NCBI GenBank assembly: GCA_024398075.1
Contig: JAKSJM010000008.1
Coordinates: 1-64,000 of the forward strand
DNA from: Bacteroidales bacterium
GTDB taxonomy: Bacteria; Bacteroidota; Bacteroidia; Bacteroidales; UBA932
Reading direction: 5' to 3'
Length of the DNA: 64,000 nucleotides
Shown: positions 25,629-35,627 of the stretch, in pieces
Numbering within the stretch: position 1 is the stretch's first letter
Layout of the letters: each line of letters opens with the position of its first letter
Notes under the pieces: model-generated
What the model was told of the DNA's origin: nothing
What the model saw: only the letters and a program-made list of their open reading frames with translations
Database searches by the model: none
Program-made: the position numbers and the translations under genes

Positions 25629-26960
25629 TTATTTGACAAGCGAAGTGGCTCTGTTCCAAGCCAATTCCTTGTAAAAATCATCGAGATACTTGCGCTGTTT
25701 GTCGTTTTTGATGGCGCAAGGCAGGTAAGACGTGAGTCCACTGTGCGTATGGATGTAGAAACCTGCTGAGTTCTCATAGTCGCCGCCGCCCATGAATGCA
25801 GGCGTGGCGGCCTTGTAGATGATGCACTGTGCCATCGCATCATCAAAGGCCTTTTTCTCAGCCGCAGTAGGGCTGCAGTGTGCTACCATGTCCTCGAGGT
25901 CGAAATACCATCTGTGGTATGATCTATAGAATCTCTGGACAGAAGTATAGTCAATGGCCTCGAGCTCTGATCTATGATTCTCAAATATGGTCTTGCATGC
26001 ATTTGCCACAGCGTCAAGCTTGCTGCAGTCAATGAGTGAGATGGTGGCTGAATTATAGAGACCGGTCTGGCTCTCATAGAAGTGGTAGTAATCTTCACAA
26101 ACCATCTTAGGGTAGCTCTGGTTTGACTTCACGAGCCTCTCGCATAAGGTGGTGTAGTCGAAACCCTTGCTCATGACCTCTGCGCTTGATGCTGCGATGA
26201 CATCGCACACATCCTTAAGCTCGTATGCCACCTCTACATTTGCCATGAGGCATGCGTCGAAAAGTATGTAGTCCAGATGCATAGGGATGCTCTGCGCAAA
26301 CTCCTTTATGTCGATCTCATAGCTTACGTTGTCCATCATTCCTCCTACGACGGTCTGGCCAATGCTCTTGGTACGTGGAAGGCCTGGGAACTCGTCGTTC
26401 TCATAGTATGGAACAGCGCCCTCTGGAAGTGGCTTGCGTGGCGCTCTCTTCGGGCTCAGGCTAAAGATGGTCTCCTCTGGTTCATTGTAATAACCGCTTG
26501 GAATCCAGCCGCTTCCGTGCGAAGAGAAAAGAAGTCCGTAGTGATCTGACTTAAGCTTGACCTGTACGGTCTGAAGGGCTTTCTTGAAGTCGTCTGCTTT
26601 CGTACATATACTGCCTGCAGGCATTACGAAAAGGGTGTCAGCTATGACACTTCCTTTCCTGTCCTTGTAGAGTCTGGTGATGCTTACATCGGTGACTGTC
26701 TTGTAGCTCAGATACTTGGTCGGGAACTGGCTGATGACCACCACAGCGTTCCTGTCGGTCTGAAGTGGCAGATAGTGCCCCTTTACGTCATCTATGTCCT
26801 CGATGAGGTCGGAAGAAAGGGAGTTGAATCCAGCTTCATATAGAATCAGTACTCTGTCGAAGTCATTTGTGTTCTCGATTTTCTTGCAGTCACAGCATGT
26901 CGCGCAGATGATGAGCGCGGCAAATGACATAATGCGGATTGATCTCAAAATTGTACTCAT
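25629..26960 (-). CDS. C11 (clostripain-like) cysteine protease, exported
   Basis: A 443-residue clostripain family peptidase. The catalytic His lies in YGLLFSSHGSGWIP and the Cys in LDYILFDACLMANVEVAYEL, the two signatures of family C11, which usually cleaves after Arg or Lys. The N-terminus (STILRSIRIMSFAALIICATC) is an export signal with a possible lipobox Cys. The ATG at 26960 is chosen because a perfect -7 box (26966-26973) lies immediately before it, so the longer frame from 26987 cannot be fully transcribed from that promoter. A later ATG at 26930 would lose the basic part of the signal. It is divergent from the M49 peptidase gene. Confidence 0.9.
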   Translation of the reverse strand: MSTILRSIRIMSFAALIICATCCDCKKIENTNDFDRVLILYEAGFNSLSSDLIEDIDDVKGHYLPLQTDRNAVVVISQFPTKYLSYKTVTDVSITRLYKDRKGSVIADTLFVMPAGSICTKADDFKKALQTVQVKLKSDHYGLLFSSHGSGWIPSGYYNEPEETIFSLSPKRAPRKPLPEGAVPYYENDEFPGLPRTKSIGQTVVGGMMDNVSYEIDIKEFAQSIPMHLDYILFDACLMANVEVAYELKDVCDVIAASSAEVMSKGFDYTTLCERLVKSNQSYPKMVCEDYYHFYESQTGLYNSATISLIDCSKLDAVANACKTIFENHRSELEAIDYTSVQRFYRSYHRWYFDLEDMVAHCSPTAAEKKAFDDAMAQCIIYKAATPAFMGGGDYENSAGFYIHTHSGLTSYLPCAIKNDKQRKYLDDFYKELAWNRATSLVK

Positions 26961-26965
26961 GTCTG

Positions 26966-26973
26966 CAAATGTA
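26966..26973 (-). promoter_or_regulatory. -7 box of the C11 protease gene
   Basis: The minus strand reads TACATTTG, a perfect match that ends five bases before the ATG at 26960. This predicts a leaderless transcript or use of the internal ATG at 26930. Confidence 0.55.
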
Positions 26974-27003
26974 CTACATTTTTCCAAAAACTATTGTTTT
27001 TGC

Positions 27004-27011
27004 TATCTTTG
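27004..27011 (+). promoter_or_regulatory. -7 box of the M49-xerD-uvrA unit
   Basis: TATCTTTG is a perfect match 19 bp before the ATG at 27031, predicting a leader of about 13 nt. It lies in the same 70-bp divergent region as the C11 protease promoter. Confidence 0.7.
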
Positions 27012-27030
27012 TGCTACAAAAAAAAGACAA

Positions 27031-29031
27031 ATGAACAAACTAGTAAAAATGTTGTTGACACTCGGTGGAGCGACTCTCGCTCTTGCGTCATGCGAAAACA
27101 AGCCTCAAGAGGCTGATTTCAAGTATCTTATCGATGAGTTTGCAGATCTGAAGATCATTCGATACACTATCCCTGGATGGGATGAGCTCTCACTTCAGCA
27201 GAAGGAGTATGTCTATCATCTCAGCGAGGCTGCAAAATGGGGCCGCGACATCTACTGGGATCAGAACGGAACATATAACCTTCAGGTACGCCACGCCATT
27301 GAGTCCATCATCAAGGACTATAAGGGTGACAGAGACTGCGATGATTTCCAGAATTTCATCGTTTACGCAAAGAGAGTTTTCTTCTCGAATGGTATTCATC
27401 ACCACTATGCTGAGGACAAGTTCTTTCCTGAGTGCTCAAAGGAGTACTTCCAGTCACTCCTTTCGGCAGTGGGCGTAGATGACTGTGAGACTTTGCTCAA
27501 GGTGATCTATGACCCAGAGTTCCTGAAGCAGCGCAAGTCTACCGACGCTACAGGCGATATCGTTGCCCTTTCTGCGGTGAACTTCTACGAGGGTGTGACC
27601 CGCGAGGAGGTGGAGAAGTTCTATGATGCTATGGCAGTGCCTGGTGATCAGACTCCTATTTCTTACGGACTTAACTCCAAGGTGGTGAAGGATGCAGATG
27701 GCACCATCCGCGAGGAAGTTTGGAAGGTTGGTGGCCTTTACGGCGCAGCGATCGAGAAGATCGTGGATGAGCTGAACAAGGCTGCAGCAGTGGCTGAGAA
27801 TGATGCACAGAAGGAGTACATCAAGCTCCTCGTTGACTACTATACCACAGGCGACCTCAAACTCTGGGATGAGTACAACATCCATTGGCTCCAGGACTCA
27901 CTCGGCACTGTGGATTTTGTCAATGGTTTCGTGGAGGACTACAACGACCCACTCGCGCGCAAGGGCGCTTGGGAGGCTCTCGTAAACATCAAGGACCATG
28001 TGGCTTCAGGACGTACAGTGGCATTGTCAGAGAATGCACAGTGGTTTGAGGATCACTCTCCAGTAGACCCACGTTTCAAGAAGAAGGAGGTGAAGGGCGT
28101 ATCTGCGAAGGTCATCAACGCAGTCTGCCTTGCAGGCGACTGCTATCCTTCTACACCTATCGGCATCAACCTTCCAAACGCTGACTGGATCCGCAAGGAC
28201 TATGGCTCAAAGAGCGTTACCATTGCCAATATCACTCATGCATACGACTATGCTGCCAATGAATGTGAGCACAGCACACTCAGCGAGTTTGCTTATGACG
28301 AGGCGGAGATCGCTCTTGCGAAGAAGTATCTCTCAGTGACCGATGAGGTGCACACAGACCTTCACGAGTGTCTCGGACACGGTTCAGGCCAGCTTCTTCC
28401 TGGCACTTCTCCTAATGCAATGGGTGAGTTCAGCTCTACTCTCGAAGAGACCCGCGCTGACCTCTTCGGCCTTTACTATTGCGCAGATCCTAAGCTCGTT
28501 GAGCTTGGCATTCTCCCTGATGCAGAGGCCTACAAGGCACAGTATTCAAACTATATCCGCAATGGTCTGATGGTTCAGTTCTCACGCGTTGAGCTCGGCA
28601 AGCAGAATACTGAGGCTCACATGCAGAACAGAAAGCTCATCGCTGAGTGGTGCTACGAAAAGGGAGCTGCGCAGAATATCATCGAGAAGAAGGTTCGCGA
28701 CGGAAAGACATATTTCGTAGTAAATGACTATGAGGCACTTCGAGGCTTGTTCGGAGACCTCCTCGCAGAGATTCAGAGAATCAAGTCAGAGGGTGACTAC
28801 GCTGCAGGAAAGGCTCTTGTGGAGAAGTACGCTATCGACATCGATCAGGATCTTCATAAGGAGGTTCTTGAGCGCTATGCTTCACTTAATCTCAAGCCTT
28901 ATGGTGGCTTCGTGAACCCAGACATCGTTCCGGTGATGAAGGGTGGCAAGGTAGTGGACTACAAGGTCGAGTACACCGACGACTACCTTGGCCAGATGAT
29001 GAAGTATGGAGAAGAATACAAGGCTCTGTAA
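27031..29031 (+). CDS. M49 dipeptidyl-peptidase III-like lipoprotein
   Basis: A 666-residue zinc exopeptidase of family M49. The hallmark hexapeptide is HECLGH, followed about 50 residues later by EETRADLFGLYY, supplying the third zinc ligand. The family removes dipeptides from peptide N-termini. The N-terminus MNKLVKMLLTLGGATLALASC is a lipobox, so this member is predicted to be a periplasm- or surface-facing lipoprotein, unlike eukaryotic cytosolic DPP III. The ATG at 27031 follows a perfect -7 box; the longer open frame overlaps the divergent promoter. Its last 26 bases overlap the recombinase gene. Confidence 0.92.
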   Translation: MNKLVKMLLTLGGATLALASCENKPQEADFKYLIDEFADLKIIRYTIPGWDELSLQQKEYVYHLSEAAKWGRDIYWDQNGTYNLQVRHAIESIIKDYKGDRDCDDFQNFIVYAKRVFFSNGIHHHYAEDKFFPECSKEYFQSLLSAVGVDDCETLLKVIYDPEFLKQRKSTDATGDIVALSAVNFYEGVTREEVEKFYDAMAVPGDQTPISYGLNSKVVKDADGTIREEVWKVGGLYGAAIEKIVDELNKAAAVAENDAQKEYIKLLVDYYTTGDLKLWDEYNIHWLQDSLGTVDFVNGFVEDYNDPLARKGAWEALVNIKDHVASGRTVALSENAQWFEDHSPVDPRFKKKEVKGVSAKVINAVCLAGDCYPSTPIGINLPNADWIRKDYGSKSVTIANITHAYDYAANECEHSTLSEFAYDEAEIALAKKYLSVTDEVHTDLHECLGHGSGQLLPGTSPNAMGEFSSTLEETRADLFGLYYCADPKLVELGILPDAEAYKAQYSNYIRNGLMVQFSRVELGKQNTEAHMQNRKLIAEWCYEKGAAQNIIEKKVRDGKTYFVVNDYEALRGLFGDLLAEIQRIKSEGDYAAGKALVEKYAIDIDQDLHKEVLERYASLNLKPYGGFVNPDIVPVMKGGKVVDYKVEYTDDYLGQMMKYGEEYKAL

Positions 29032-29893
29032 GGACTATTCGTATTATCTCAAGATAGAGAGGGGGATGTCTCCAAATACCGTGGCATCCTACCTCTCTGA
29101 TGTATCTGAATGCCTCGAGGCCATTGGAAAAGACCCCAAGGACATCAGTACAGACGATTTGCTGGCATTCATAGATGAACGCTCGGAAAAGGTATCCAAG
29201 CGTACTCAAGCCAGGATGCTCAGCGCCATTCGTTCATTTTTCAACTGGTTGATCCTGGACGGTGAGACCAAGGAGAATCCTTGTGATGGCATAGATTCTC
29301 CAAAACTAGGACGCTATCTGCCAGATGTCTTGTCCGTGGAGGAGGTCTCAGCCATTATCGATGGAGTGGACCTTTCTACTTGGCAAGGATATCGTGACAA
29401 AGCTATACTGGAAGTTCTATATGGCTGTGGCATAAGAGTTTCTGAGGCAGTAGGCCTTAAACTATCCATGATTTACAGGGACCAAGGAGTGGTCAGGATC
29501 ATTGGAAAGGGAAACAAAGAAAGGCTTGTGCCGATAGGGGAGATGGCACTGGAGGCTATGGATGCGTATGTAGACTGCCGTCCTGAGCCTGCGGCTCCGG
29601 AATATGATGATATCGCATTCCTGAACCGCTTCGGAAAACCACTTAGCCGTGTCTCCATCTTCGAGATGGTGAAGAAGCAGGCTCTGATGGCAGGTGTCAA
29701 AAAAAGCATATCTCCTCATACCTTCAGGCACTCGTTTGCGACCCACCTCATCGAGAACGGTGCGGACCTAAGGATGGTCCAGGAGATGCTTGGACACGAG
29801 AGTGTCCTCACAACAGAGGTTTATACACACATTGATTCCTCTACATGGCAGGCAGCAGTGCTGGAAAGCCATCCAAGGAATAAAAGAAAGTAG
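29006..29893 (+). CDS. xerD: Tyrosine recombinase, XerD-like
   Basis: A 295-residue site-specific recombinase of the XerC/XerD type, likely used for chromosome dimer resolution. The N-terminal core-binding domain contains [20 protein letters not shown]. The catalytic domain carries the first Arg in [13 protein letters not shown], the Lys in [12 protein letters not shown], HxxR in [13 protein letters not shown], the late His in LGHESVLTT and the nucleophile Tyr in VYTHID. The length is that of housekeeping Xer proteins rather than integrases of mobile elements. The ATG lies inside the 3' end of the M49 gene, and uvrA starts two bases after its stop. XerC is not in the window. Confidence 0.9.
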   Translation: MEKNTRLCKDYSYYLKIERGMSPNTVASYLSDVSECLEAIGKDPKDISTDDLLAFIDERSEKVSKRTQARMLSAIRSFFNWLILDGETKENPCDGIDSPKLGRYLPDVLSVEEVSAIIDGVDLSTWQGYRDKAILEVLYGCGIRVSEAVGLKLSMIYRDQGVVRIIGKGNKERLVPIGEMALEAMDAYVDCRPEPAAPEYDDIAFLNRFGKPLSRVSIFEMVKKQALMAGVKKSISPHTFRHSFATHLIENGADLRMVQEMLGHESVLTTEVYTHIDSSTWQAAVLESHPRNKRK

Positions 29894-29895
29894 AA

Positions 29896-32706
29896 ATGTC
29901 AGAACAAGGTAACATAGTCATCAAGGGTGCCAAGGTGAATAACCTAAAGGACATCGATGTGGAGATCCCACGTGGCAAGTTCGTCGTAGTGACGGGCATC
30001 TCCGGATCGGGAAAATCTTCCCTTGCCTTCGATACCCTCTTCGCTGAGGGACAGCGCCGATTTGCAGAAAGCCTGTCGTCCTATGCCCGACAGTTCCTTG
30101 GCAGAATGTCCAAACCGGATGTGGATGTCATAGATGGCATCCCACCAGCTGTAGCCATAGAGCAGAAAGTCAGCACGAAGAATCCTCGCTCTACTGTGGC
30201 TACTACTACGGAAATATATGATTATCTGAGACTTGTCTTTGCCCGTGTGGGACGCACATACTCTCCTGTAAGCGGACAGGAAGTGAAGTGTCACAGCACA
30301 AATGATGTGATGTCCTGCATTTTCGATGGCTCGTCCGAGATGGCCTATATACTGGCAGACCTGGACTGGGAGAATAGATCCGACAAGGTGGAGCTCATGC
30401 TTCAGCTCAAGGAGGAAGGTTATTCGAGATTCTTTTCGGCCGGAAGCATTGTCCGTATCGAGGAGATCATGCAGATGGCAGACTCTGGCGACTATCCGTC
30501 AGAGATGTACCTGCTCATTGACCGTGTGAAGCTGAATGCAGGCTCACGCGAAGACAGTGACCTTCGCACCAGGCTACTTGGCTCTGTGGCGGATGCGTTT
30601 TCACGCGGAAACGGAAAGGTACATGTGTGGAATGGCGTGCAGATGCACTCCTTCGTGAACAGAATGGAGATGGATGGCATGACCTTCCGTGAGCCAGATG
30701 ACTACATGTTCAGCTTCAACAGCCCTCTGGGCGCATGTCCTACCTGTGGTGGACTTGGCAAGATCATTGGCGTAAGCGAAGACCTCGTGATCCCTGACAA
30801 GACGAAGAGCATCTATGACGGTGCCATCGCATGCTGGAGGGGAGACAAGATGGGATGGTTCAAGGACCGCATCATCATGCTTGCGGAAAAGTATGACATC
30901 CCTATTTTCACTCCATACTGTCAGCTCACCGAAAAGGTGAAGCGCATGCTCTGGGATGGCGTAAAAGGCGCCACGGAAGATGACAGCATCATCGGCATCA
31001 ATGAATTCTTTGCCTGGGTAGAGACTCAGCGATTCAAGATACAGTATAAGTACATGCTGAGCCGTTTCTCCGGCAAGACATCGTGCAATGTGTGCCACGG
31101 CAGCAGACTTCGCGTAGATGCTCTCTATGTGCGCGTAGGCGGTAAAAACATAGCCGAGGTGCTCGACATGAATGTCGACGAGGCGATATCATTCTTCCAG
31201 AACATTGAGCTCAATGATTATGAGATGAGCATAGCGAAGGGAGCTATCGACGAGATAGTGTCTCGCCTCAGGTGCATTCAGGATGTGGGACTTGGATATC
31301 TTACGCTCAGTCGTACCTGCAACACCCTCTCCGGTGGAGAGAGCCAGCGAATTAATCTCGTGACTGCGCTCGGCAGCTCGCTTGTCGGCTCGATGTACAT
31401 TCTGGATGAGCCTAGCATTGGCCTTCACCCACGCGATACCGACAGGCTTATCTCAGTGCTGAAGAGGCTTCGTGACATAGGAAATACAGTGGTCGTGGTG
31501 GAGCATGATGAAGAGATCATTCGCTCCGCTGACCTGCTTCTCGATATGGGACCGCGTGCAGGCGTGCATGGCGGCGAGGTGGTGTTCTCGGGACGCGTGA
31601 ATGATACTCATCCTGATGCCGAGCAGGTGAAGCGTTCCCTCACGCTTCAGTACCTCTTCGGAGCGCGTCAGCGCATTTCCCGTGAGAAACGACCATGGAT
31701 TTACAGCATCACCGTTGAGGGAGCCATGGAGCATAATCTTAAAAATGTGGACGTGCAGTTCCCGCTGAACACCCTTACGGTCGTGACGGGTGTGAGCGGA
31801 AGTGGCAAGTCTTCCCTCGTCGGCGATATCCTGTATCCTGCGCTTTATAGGCATATCAATGATACAGGCGATCTCCCAGGCGTGTTCCGCAAGCTTTCCG
31901 GAAATCTTGACCGCATCACGCGTGTGGAGTATGTTGACCAGAATCCTATAGGCAAGAGTTCTCGTTCAAATGCTGCCACCTACCTCAAGGTTTACGACGA
32001 CATTCGCAAGCTCATGGCTGAGCAGCAGTATGCAAAGATCAATGGTTTCGGTCCCAATTACTTCTCGTTCAACCAGGAAGGTGGCCGATGCCCAGAGTGC
32101 CAGGGAGATGGAGTCGTGAAGATCGAGATGCAGTTCATGGCAGATGTGACCATGGTCTGTGATGCCTGTGGAGGAAAGCGCTTCAAGAGCGATGTCCTTG
32201 AGGTTCGATACAGGGAGAAGAATATTGACGATATACTGAACATGAGTGTGGACGAGGCCATTGCCTTCTTCAAGGAAGGAAAGGAGGATCTCGCACGCTC
32301 CATCGCAAACAAGCTCCAGCCTCTCGTGGATGTCGGACTCGGGTACATTAAGCTTGGACAGAGTTCTGCGACCCTCTCTGGCGGTGAGAGCCAGCGTATC
32401 AAGCTGGCGTCATTCCTTCTGATGAGTGGTGGATCTTCGGATAAGCATAAGATAATGTTCATCTTCGATGAGCCTACCACAGGCTTGCATTTTTACGATG
32501 TGGAGAAGCTCCTGAAGGCTTTTGACGCCCTTCTCGCGAAGGGACATTCACTTGTCGTTGTAGAACATAACCTCGATGTCATTCGTGCAGCTGACTGGGT
32601 CATTGACCTTGGCCCAGATGCGGGAGACAGAGGTGGAGAAGTGGTGTTTGCAGGCACACCGGAGCAGTTAAAGGAGAAAGACACCATTACAGCTAAGTAT
32701 TTATGA
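29896..32706 (+). CDS. uvrA: Excinuclease ABC subunit A
   Basis: A 936-residue DNA damage-recognition ATPase of nucleotide excision repair. There are two ABC modules, with Walker A motifs in [15 protein letters not shown] (N-terminal) and [15 protein letters not shown] (C-terminal), and signature motifs [11 protein letters not shown] and [11 protein letters not shown]. Zinc-finger cysteines are at [14 protein letters not shown] and [16 protein letters not shown]. Length is normal. The stop overlaps the start of a glycosyltransferase gene by four bases, so uvrA is embedded in an operon with xerD and envelope genes. Confidence 0.98.
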   Translation: MSEQGNIVIKGAKVNNLKDIDVEIPRGKFVVVTGISGSGKSSLAFDTLFAEGQRRFAESLSSYARQFLGRMSKPDVDVIDGIPPAVAIEQKVSTKNPRSTVATTTEIYDYLRLVFARVGRTYSPVSGQEVKCHSTNDVMSCIFDGSSEMAYILADLDWENRSDKVELMLQLKEEGYSRFFSAGSIVRIEEIMQMADSGDYPSEMYLLIDRVKLNAGSREDSDLRTRLLGSVADAFSRGNGKVHVWNGVQMHSFVNRMEMDGMTFREPDDYMFSFNSPLGACPTCGGLGKIIGVSEDLVIPDKTKSIYDGAIACWRGDKMGWFKDRIIMLAEKYDIPIFTPYCQLTEKVKRMLWDGVKGATEDDSIIGINEFFAWVETQRFKIQYKYMLSRFSGKTSCNVCHGSRLRVDALYVRVGGKNIAEVLDMNVDEAISFFQNIELNDYEMSIAKGAIDEIVSRLRCIQDVGLGYLTLSRTCNTLSGGESQRINLVTALGSSLVGSMYILDEPSIGLHPRDTDRLISVLKRLRDIGNTVVVVEHDEEIIRSADLLLDMGPRAGVHGGEVVFSGRVNDTHPDAEQVKRSLTLQYLFGARQRISREKRPWIYSITVEGAMEHNLKNVDVQFPLNTLTVVTGVSGSGKSSLVGDILYPALYRHINDTGDLPGVFRKLSGNLDRITRVEYVDQNPIGKSSRSNAATYLKVYDDIRKLMAEQQYAKINGFGPNYFSFNQEGGRCPECQGDGVVKIEMQFMADVTMVCDACGGKRFKSDVLEVRYREKNIDDILNMSVDEAIAFFKEGKEDLARSIANKLQPLVDVGLGYIKLGQSSATLSGGESQRIKLASFLLMSGGSSDKHKIMFIFDEPTTGLHFYDVEKLLKAFDALLAKGHSLVVVEHNLDVIRAADWVIDLGPDAGDRGGEVVFAGTPEQLKEKDTITAKYL

Positions 32707-33539
32707 AAAAAATAGCGGCTCTCACCATGCTTAGGAACGACGAGTTCTTCCTTCGTAAATGGGTAAAATACTACGGCGAACAGTTAGGTAAGGAGAATCT
32801 CTATGTGTTCTTCGATGGCCTTGACCAGGTCATTCCTGACTTTTGCGAGGGCGTGCACACCATGGCGGTGGAGCATGTCTCATGTAGCGTTCACGAAGGC
32901 GATAGGAGGCGTATCGACTTCCTCTCAGAGCAGGCGCGTCAGCTCTTTTCTCGCTATGACCTTATAATTGGCACTGATGTTGATGAGTTCCTCGTCGTGG
33001 ACCCGCAGCTGGGTGTCTCGCTCCCAGAGTTTTTGTCATCCGTAAAGACTTCATGCCCATCCATTTCGGGCTTGGGCGTCGATGTGGGGCAGAATCTGCG
33101 AGAAGAAGGAGTGATTGACGCTTCGCAAAGTTTTTTGAGCCAGAGACGTTATGCGAAGTTATCCACTCGCTATTCGAAGGCTACCGTACTTCGTGCTCCA
33201 GTAGCATGGGGGTCCGGTTTCCACCGCACAAGGAAAGGAAACTTCCATATAGTTAAGGACCTGTATCTGTTTCATTTCGGATGTGTGGACCTTGAAAGGA
33301 TCAAGGCGAAGATGGGAGATGGTGGACTTGTCTCGGAAGGATGGTCCAAGCATCTGGCGAAAAGAGCCGGAACCATCAAGCTTGTGAGCGAGAAGAAGGC
33401 TTCTGTCTGGGAAAAGACAGTGCCATTGGCTCGTAGAATACAGAATATAGTTAGGCCACCGTATGCCTGGAACAAACCAGCCATGTTTGAGGCGAAGGTG
33501 GTCGTTAAGATACCAGAAAGATTTAAAGACACGATTTAA
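32703..33539 (+). CDS. Glycosyltransferase family 2-like protein
   Basis: A 278-residue cytosolic protein resembling the Glyco_tranf_2_4 group. IAALTMLRNDEFFLRKWVKYY at the N-terminus is the nucleotide-sugar binding start, and LIIGTDVDEFLVV contains the DxD metal motif. SAWGSGFHRT-like and LYLFHFGCVDLER segments follow. No membrane segments are seen. It overlaps uvrA by four bases and is followed two bases later by a second glycosyltransferase, suggesting a surface-polysaccharide role for the pair. The acceptor sugar cannot be told. Confidence 0.82.
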   Translation: MKKIAALTMLRNDEFFLRKWVKYYGEQLGKENLYVFFDGLDQVIPDFCEGVHTMAVEHVSCSVHEGDRRRIDFLSEQARQLFSRYDLIIGTDVDEFLVVDPQLGVSLPEFLSSVKTSCPSISGLGVDVGQNLREEGVIDASQSFLSQRRYAKLSTRYSKATVLRAPVAWGSGFHRTRKGNFHIVKDLYLFHFGCVDLERIKAKMGDGGLVSEGWSKHLAKRAGTIKLVSEKKASVWEKTVPLARRIQNIVRPPYAWNKPAMFEAKVVVKIPERFKDTI

Positions 33540-33541
33540 TC

Positions 33542-34558
33542 ATGCCGAAAATATCTATAATCATACCGATCTATAACGTAGAGAAATATCTAAGAAGATG
33601 TCTGGATAGCGTTTCAAACCAGACATTTAGTGACTGGGAGGCCATCTGTGTGGATGATGGCTCTAAGGATTCATGTGGAAAGATTATCGACGAGTATGCT
33701 GCTCGTGATTCTCGTTTTGTAGCATTACATAAGGAGAACGGTGGTCTGTCGGATGCCCGTAATGAGGGCATCAAGCTCGCCAAGGGAGAGTTCATCGTCT
33801 ATCTGGACTCTGACGATTTCATTCATCCTCAGACGTTTGAGATTGCCCTTTCTATTCAGGAGCGAAGCGGCGCCGAAATGGTAAGCTGGTACAAGGACAA
33901 GGCGTACAGGAACAAACTGATACTCAGGATGCTCTTCAACTCTGAGAATGTGAACTTCAAACCATCGTCATTCTATAGAAGTTATGACGCCTCGACTGTT
34001 GAGTTTGACTATACAGATGATATCATTTCCAAGGCTACAGAGTATTCTCACCCTAAGGATATAGAAAACCCTATCAAGCATTGCTATGTGTGGCGCCATC
34101 TTATCAGAAGGGAAATGCTTGATGGAATTTCGTTTGAGAAGGGTCTCTCTTTCGAGGATTTTCCATGGTGGAGTGCTGTCCTTCTCAAGAACCCAAAGAC
34201 AGCCTATACCATGCTTCCTTTGTACTATTATTACTGCAACATGAGTTCCATTGACCGCTCCTCTTCTCGCGGAAAGAAGATATCCTCATGGGTGCGTGGA
34301 CTTGGGCTTGTGCTGGATCTCTACGCCAAGGAAGCCACTCCTCATCAGATGGAGTGCTGGACTGCCAATTTTAAGTGGCCTGTAATCCAGGGACAGATTG
34401 CTCGTCATCTGGACGTGGTGAAGAAGTCTGACAAGCACTATGACTACATAAGTGAGTCACTTCGTGCAATGGTCGAGAGGGGAGTGTTCAGTGATGCTTC
34501 TTCTCCAGCAGACCTTAAGGCCGTGGCTCGCATCAATAAGTTCCTCGGTATAGCCTAA
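33542..34558 (+). CDS. Glycosyltransferase family 2
   Basis: A 338-residue GT-A glycosyltransferase. The opening KISIIIPIYNVEKYLRRCLDSV, the UDP-sugar site in AICVDDGSKDSC, NGGLSDARNEGI and the DxD motif in FIVYLDSDDFIHP are standard. The C-terminal part (SFEDFPWWSAVLLKN onward) is typical of LPS or capsule core transferases. It is the final gene of the M49-xerD-uvrA-GT unit. Its last four bases overlap the convergent lipid A acyltransferase gene, so no terminator fits between them. Confidence 0.93.
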   Translation: MPKISIIIPIYNVEKYLRRCLDSVSNQTFSDWEAICVDDGSKDSCGKIIDEYAARDSRFVALHKENGGLSDARNEGIKLAKGEFIVYLDSDDFIHPQTFEIALSIQERSGAEMVSWYKDKAYRNKLILRMLFNSENVNFKPSSFYRSYDASTVEFDYTDDIISKATEYSHPKDIENPIKHCYVWRHLIRREMLDGISFEKGLSFEDFPWWSAVLLKNPKTAYTMLPLYYYYCNMSSIDRSSSRGKKISSWVRGLGLVLDLYAKEATPHQMECWTANFKWPVIQGQIARHLDVVKKSDKHYDYISESLRAMVERGVFSDASSPADLKAVARINKFLGIA

Positions 34559-35463
34559 GCGAAGCGATGATGGCTCCAGAGATAGTTTTCTGGCTGCTCC
34601 TTTATCTCTTCTTCTACTAAATCGTAGTACTTTCTCATGATCTGCTCGACGCTCATTTCTGATGCGTCGTCGCAAATCGTGATGTACTCGTATGTATAGT
34701 GGCCCTGAGATACACGGTGCATCTTCAGGTAACTTACGGACATGTGGAACTTGTGGGCTACCGCCGCGCCTCCTGCCATGATTCTGACTGGCTGTCCGAA
34801 GAAGTCTAAAGTAATGTATCCAGCAGACTCAAAGTAAGGTCTCTGGTCAGTGCAGAGATGGTAGAATTTTCTCTCGTCTTTGTGCTCGTAGATGTATCGA
34901 ACTATCTTTTCAGTCTCAAGATAGCCGCTGAAGCCGTCCCTGTTCTTTAGCGGAGCAGCACGGTTCTCCTTCATGATTTCGTCCCAGACCTTGCTGGAGA
35001 GCTTCCTGTATACAACGCAAACGTTTTCCTCAGTCATGGGAATCTCCACCTCTGGTGAGTAGCTTTCTATGCCGCCGATAAGTTCCCAGTTTCCTGTATG
35101 GGAGAAAAGTACCATGTGTGATGGCGCTACTTCTGACAGTCTCTTGAGTTCTTCAGGATTAAGAAGCTCCACTATTCTCGCGTCGCGAAGTCTCTTAGGG
35201 TTGTGGCATGCTCCGAACCAGATGGCTTCTGCTACGACCTCCCCGAAGTGCAGATAGAACTTTTTCCTGATATCAGCCAGCTCCCAGTAATTCTTATCGG
35301 GGAAACAGCGTGAGATGTTAGTCATCACTACGTCTCTACGATATCTTATCACATCCCCAGCCAGCCACGCAAGGAAACGTGCCAGCTTGTAGTGAATCTT
35401 GAGAGGAAGCGAACCTAACAGCCTGAGGATCCCCTTCATGAGGAATTTGCCTATCTTCTTCAT
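34555..35463 (-). CDS. Lipid A biosynthesis acyltransferase (LpxL/HtrB family)
   Basis: A 302-residue inner-membrane enzyme adding a secondary acyl chain to lipid A. An N-terminal membrane anchor (ILRLLGSLPLKIHYKLARFLAWLAG) is followed by the catalytic HTGNWELIGG (the HxxxxE-type motif), VVYRKLSSKVWDEIM and a later region with YFESAGYITLDFFGQPVRIMAGGAAVAHK. Length is normal. A perfect -7 box lies 7 bp before the ATG. The gene faces two glycosyltransferase genes, consistent with an envelope neighbourhood. Confidence 0.92.
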   Translation of the reverse strand: MKKIGKFLMKGILRLLGSLPLKIHYKLARFLAWLAGDVIRYRRDVVMTNISRCFPDKNYWELADIRKKFYLHFGEVVAEAIWFGACHNPKRLRDARIVELLNPEELKRLSEVAPSHMVLFSHTGNWELIGGIESYSPEVEIPMTEENVCVVYRKLSSKVWDEIMKENRAAPLKNRDGFSGYLETEKIVRYIYEHKDERKFYHLCTDQRPYFESAGYITLDFFGQPVRIMAGGAAVAHKFHMSVSYLKMHRVSQGHYTYEYITICDDASEMSVEQIMRKYYDLVEEEIKEQPENYLWSHHRFA

Positions 35464-35470
35464 ATATGGA

Positions 35471-35478
35471 CAAAGTTA
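35471..35478 (-). promoter_or_regulatory. -7 box of the lipid A acyltransferase gene
   Basis: The minus strand reads TAACTTTG, a perfect match that ends 7 bases before the ATG at 35463, so the mRNA should have almost no leader. Confidence 0.65.
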
Positions 35479-35585
35479 ACATTTTCCATATATTTTCGGA
35501 CACATAAAAACTTGTGAAATGCAACATTTCTTAAAAATGTGTGCAGGAAAATTACGTATTCCTATGTCCTCATATCGTCCTATTC

Positions 35586-35593
35586 TATTTTTG
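35586..35593 (+). promoter_or_regulatory. -7 box of the fimbrial-type lipoprotein gene
   Basis: TATTTTTG is a perfect match. It lies downstream of the first in-frame ATGs (35519 onward), so those cannot be used from this promoter; the first in-frame ATG after it is 35621. Confidence 0.6.
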
Positions 35594-35609
35594 CCCTCGA
35601 ACTTAAACT

Positions 35610-35627
35610 ATGAACAGTATATGTTAG
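35610..35627 (+). other. Five-codon upstream ORF overlapping a start codon
   Basis: ATG AAC AGT ATA TGT TAG begins at 35610 after a CTTAAACT leader. Its end covers the ATG (35621-35623) of the lipoprotein gene in another frame. The overlap would allow translational coupling or interference. Confidence 0.35.

Noticed and set aside
29006..29893. Integrase of a mobile element
   Set aside because: Length and motifs fit housekeeping XerD, it is inside an operon with uvrA, and no att repeats or cargo genes surround it.
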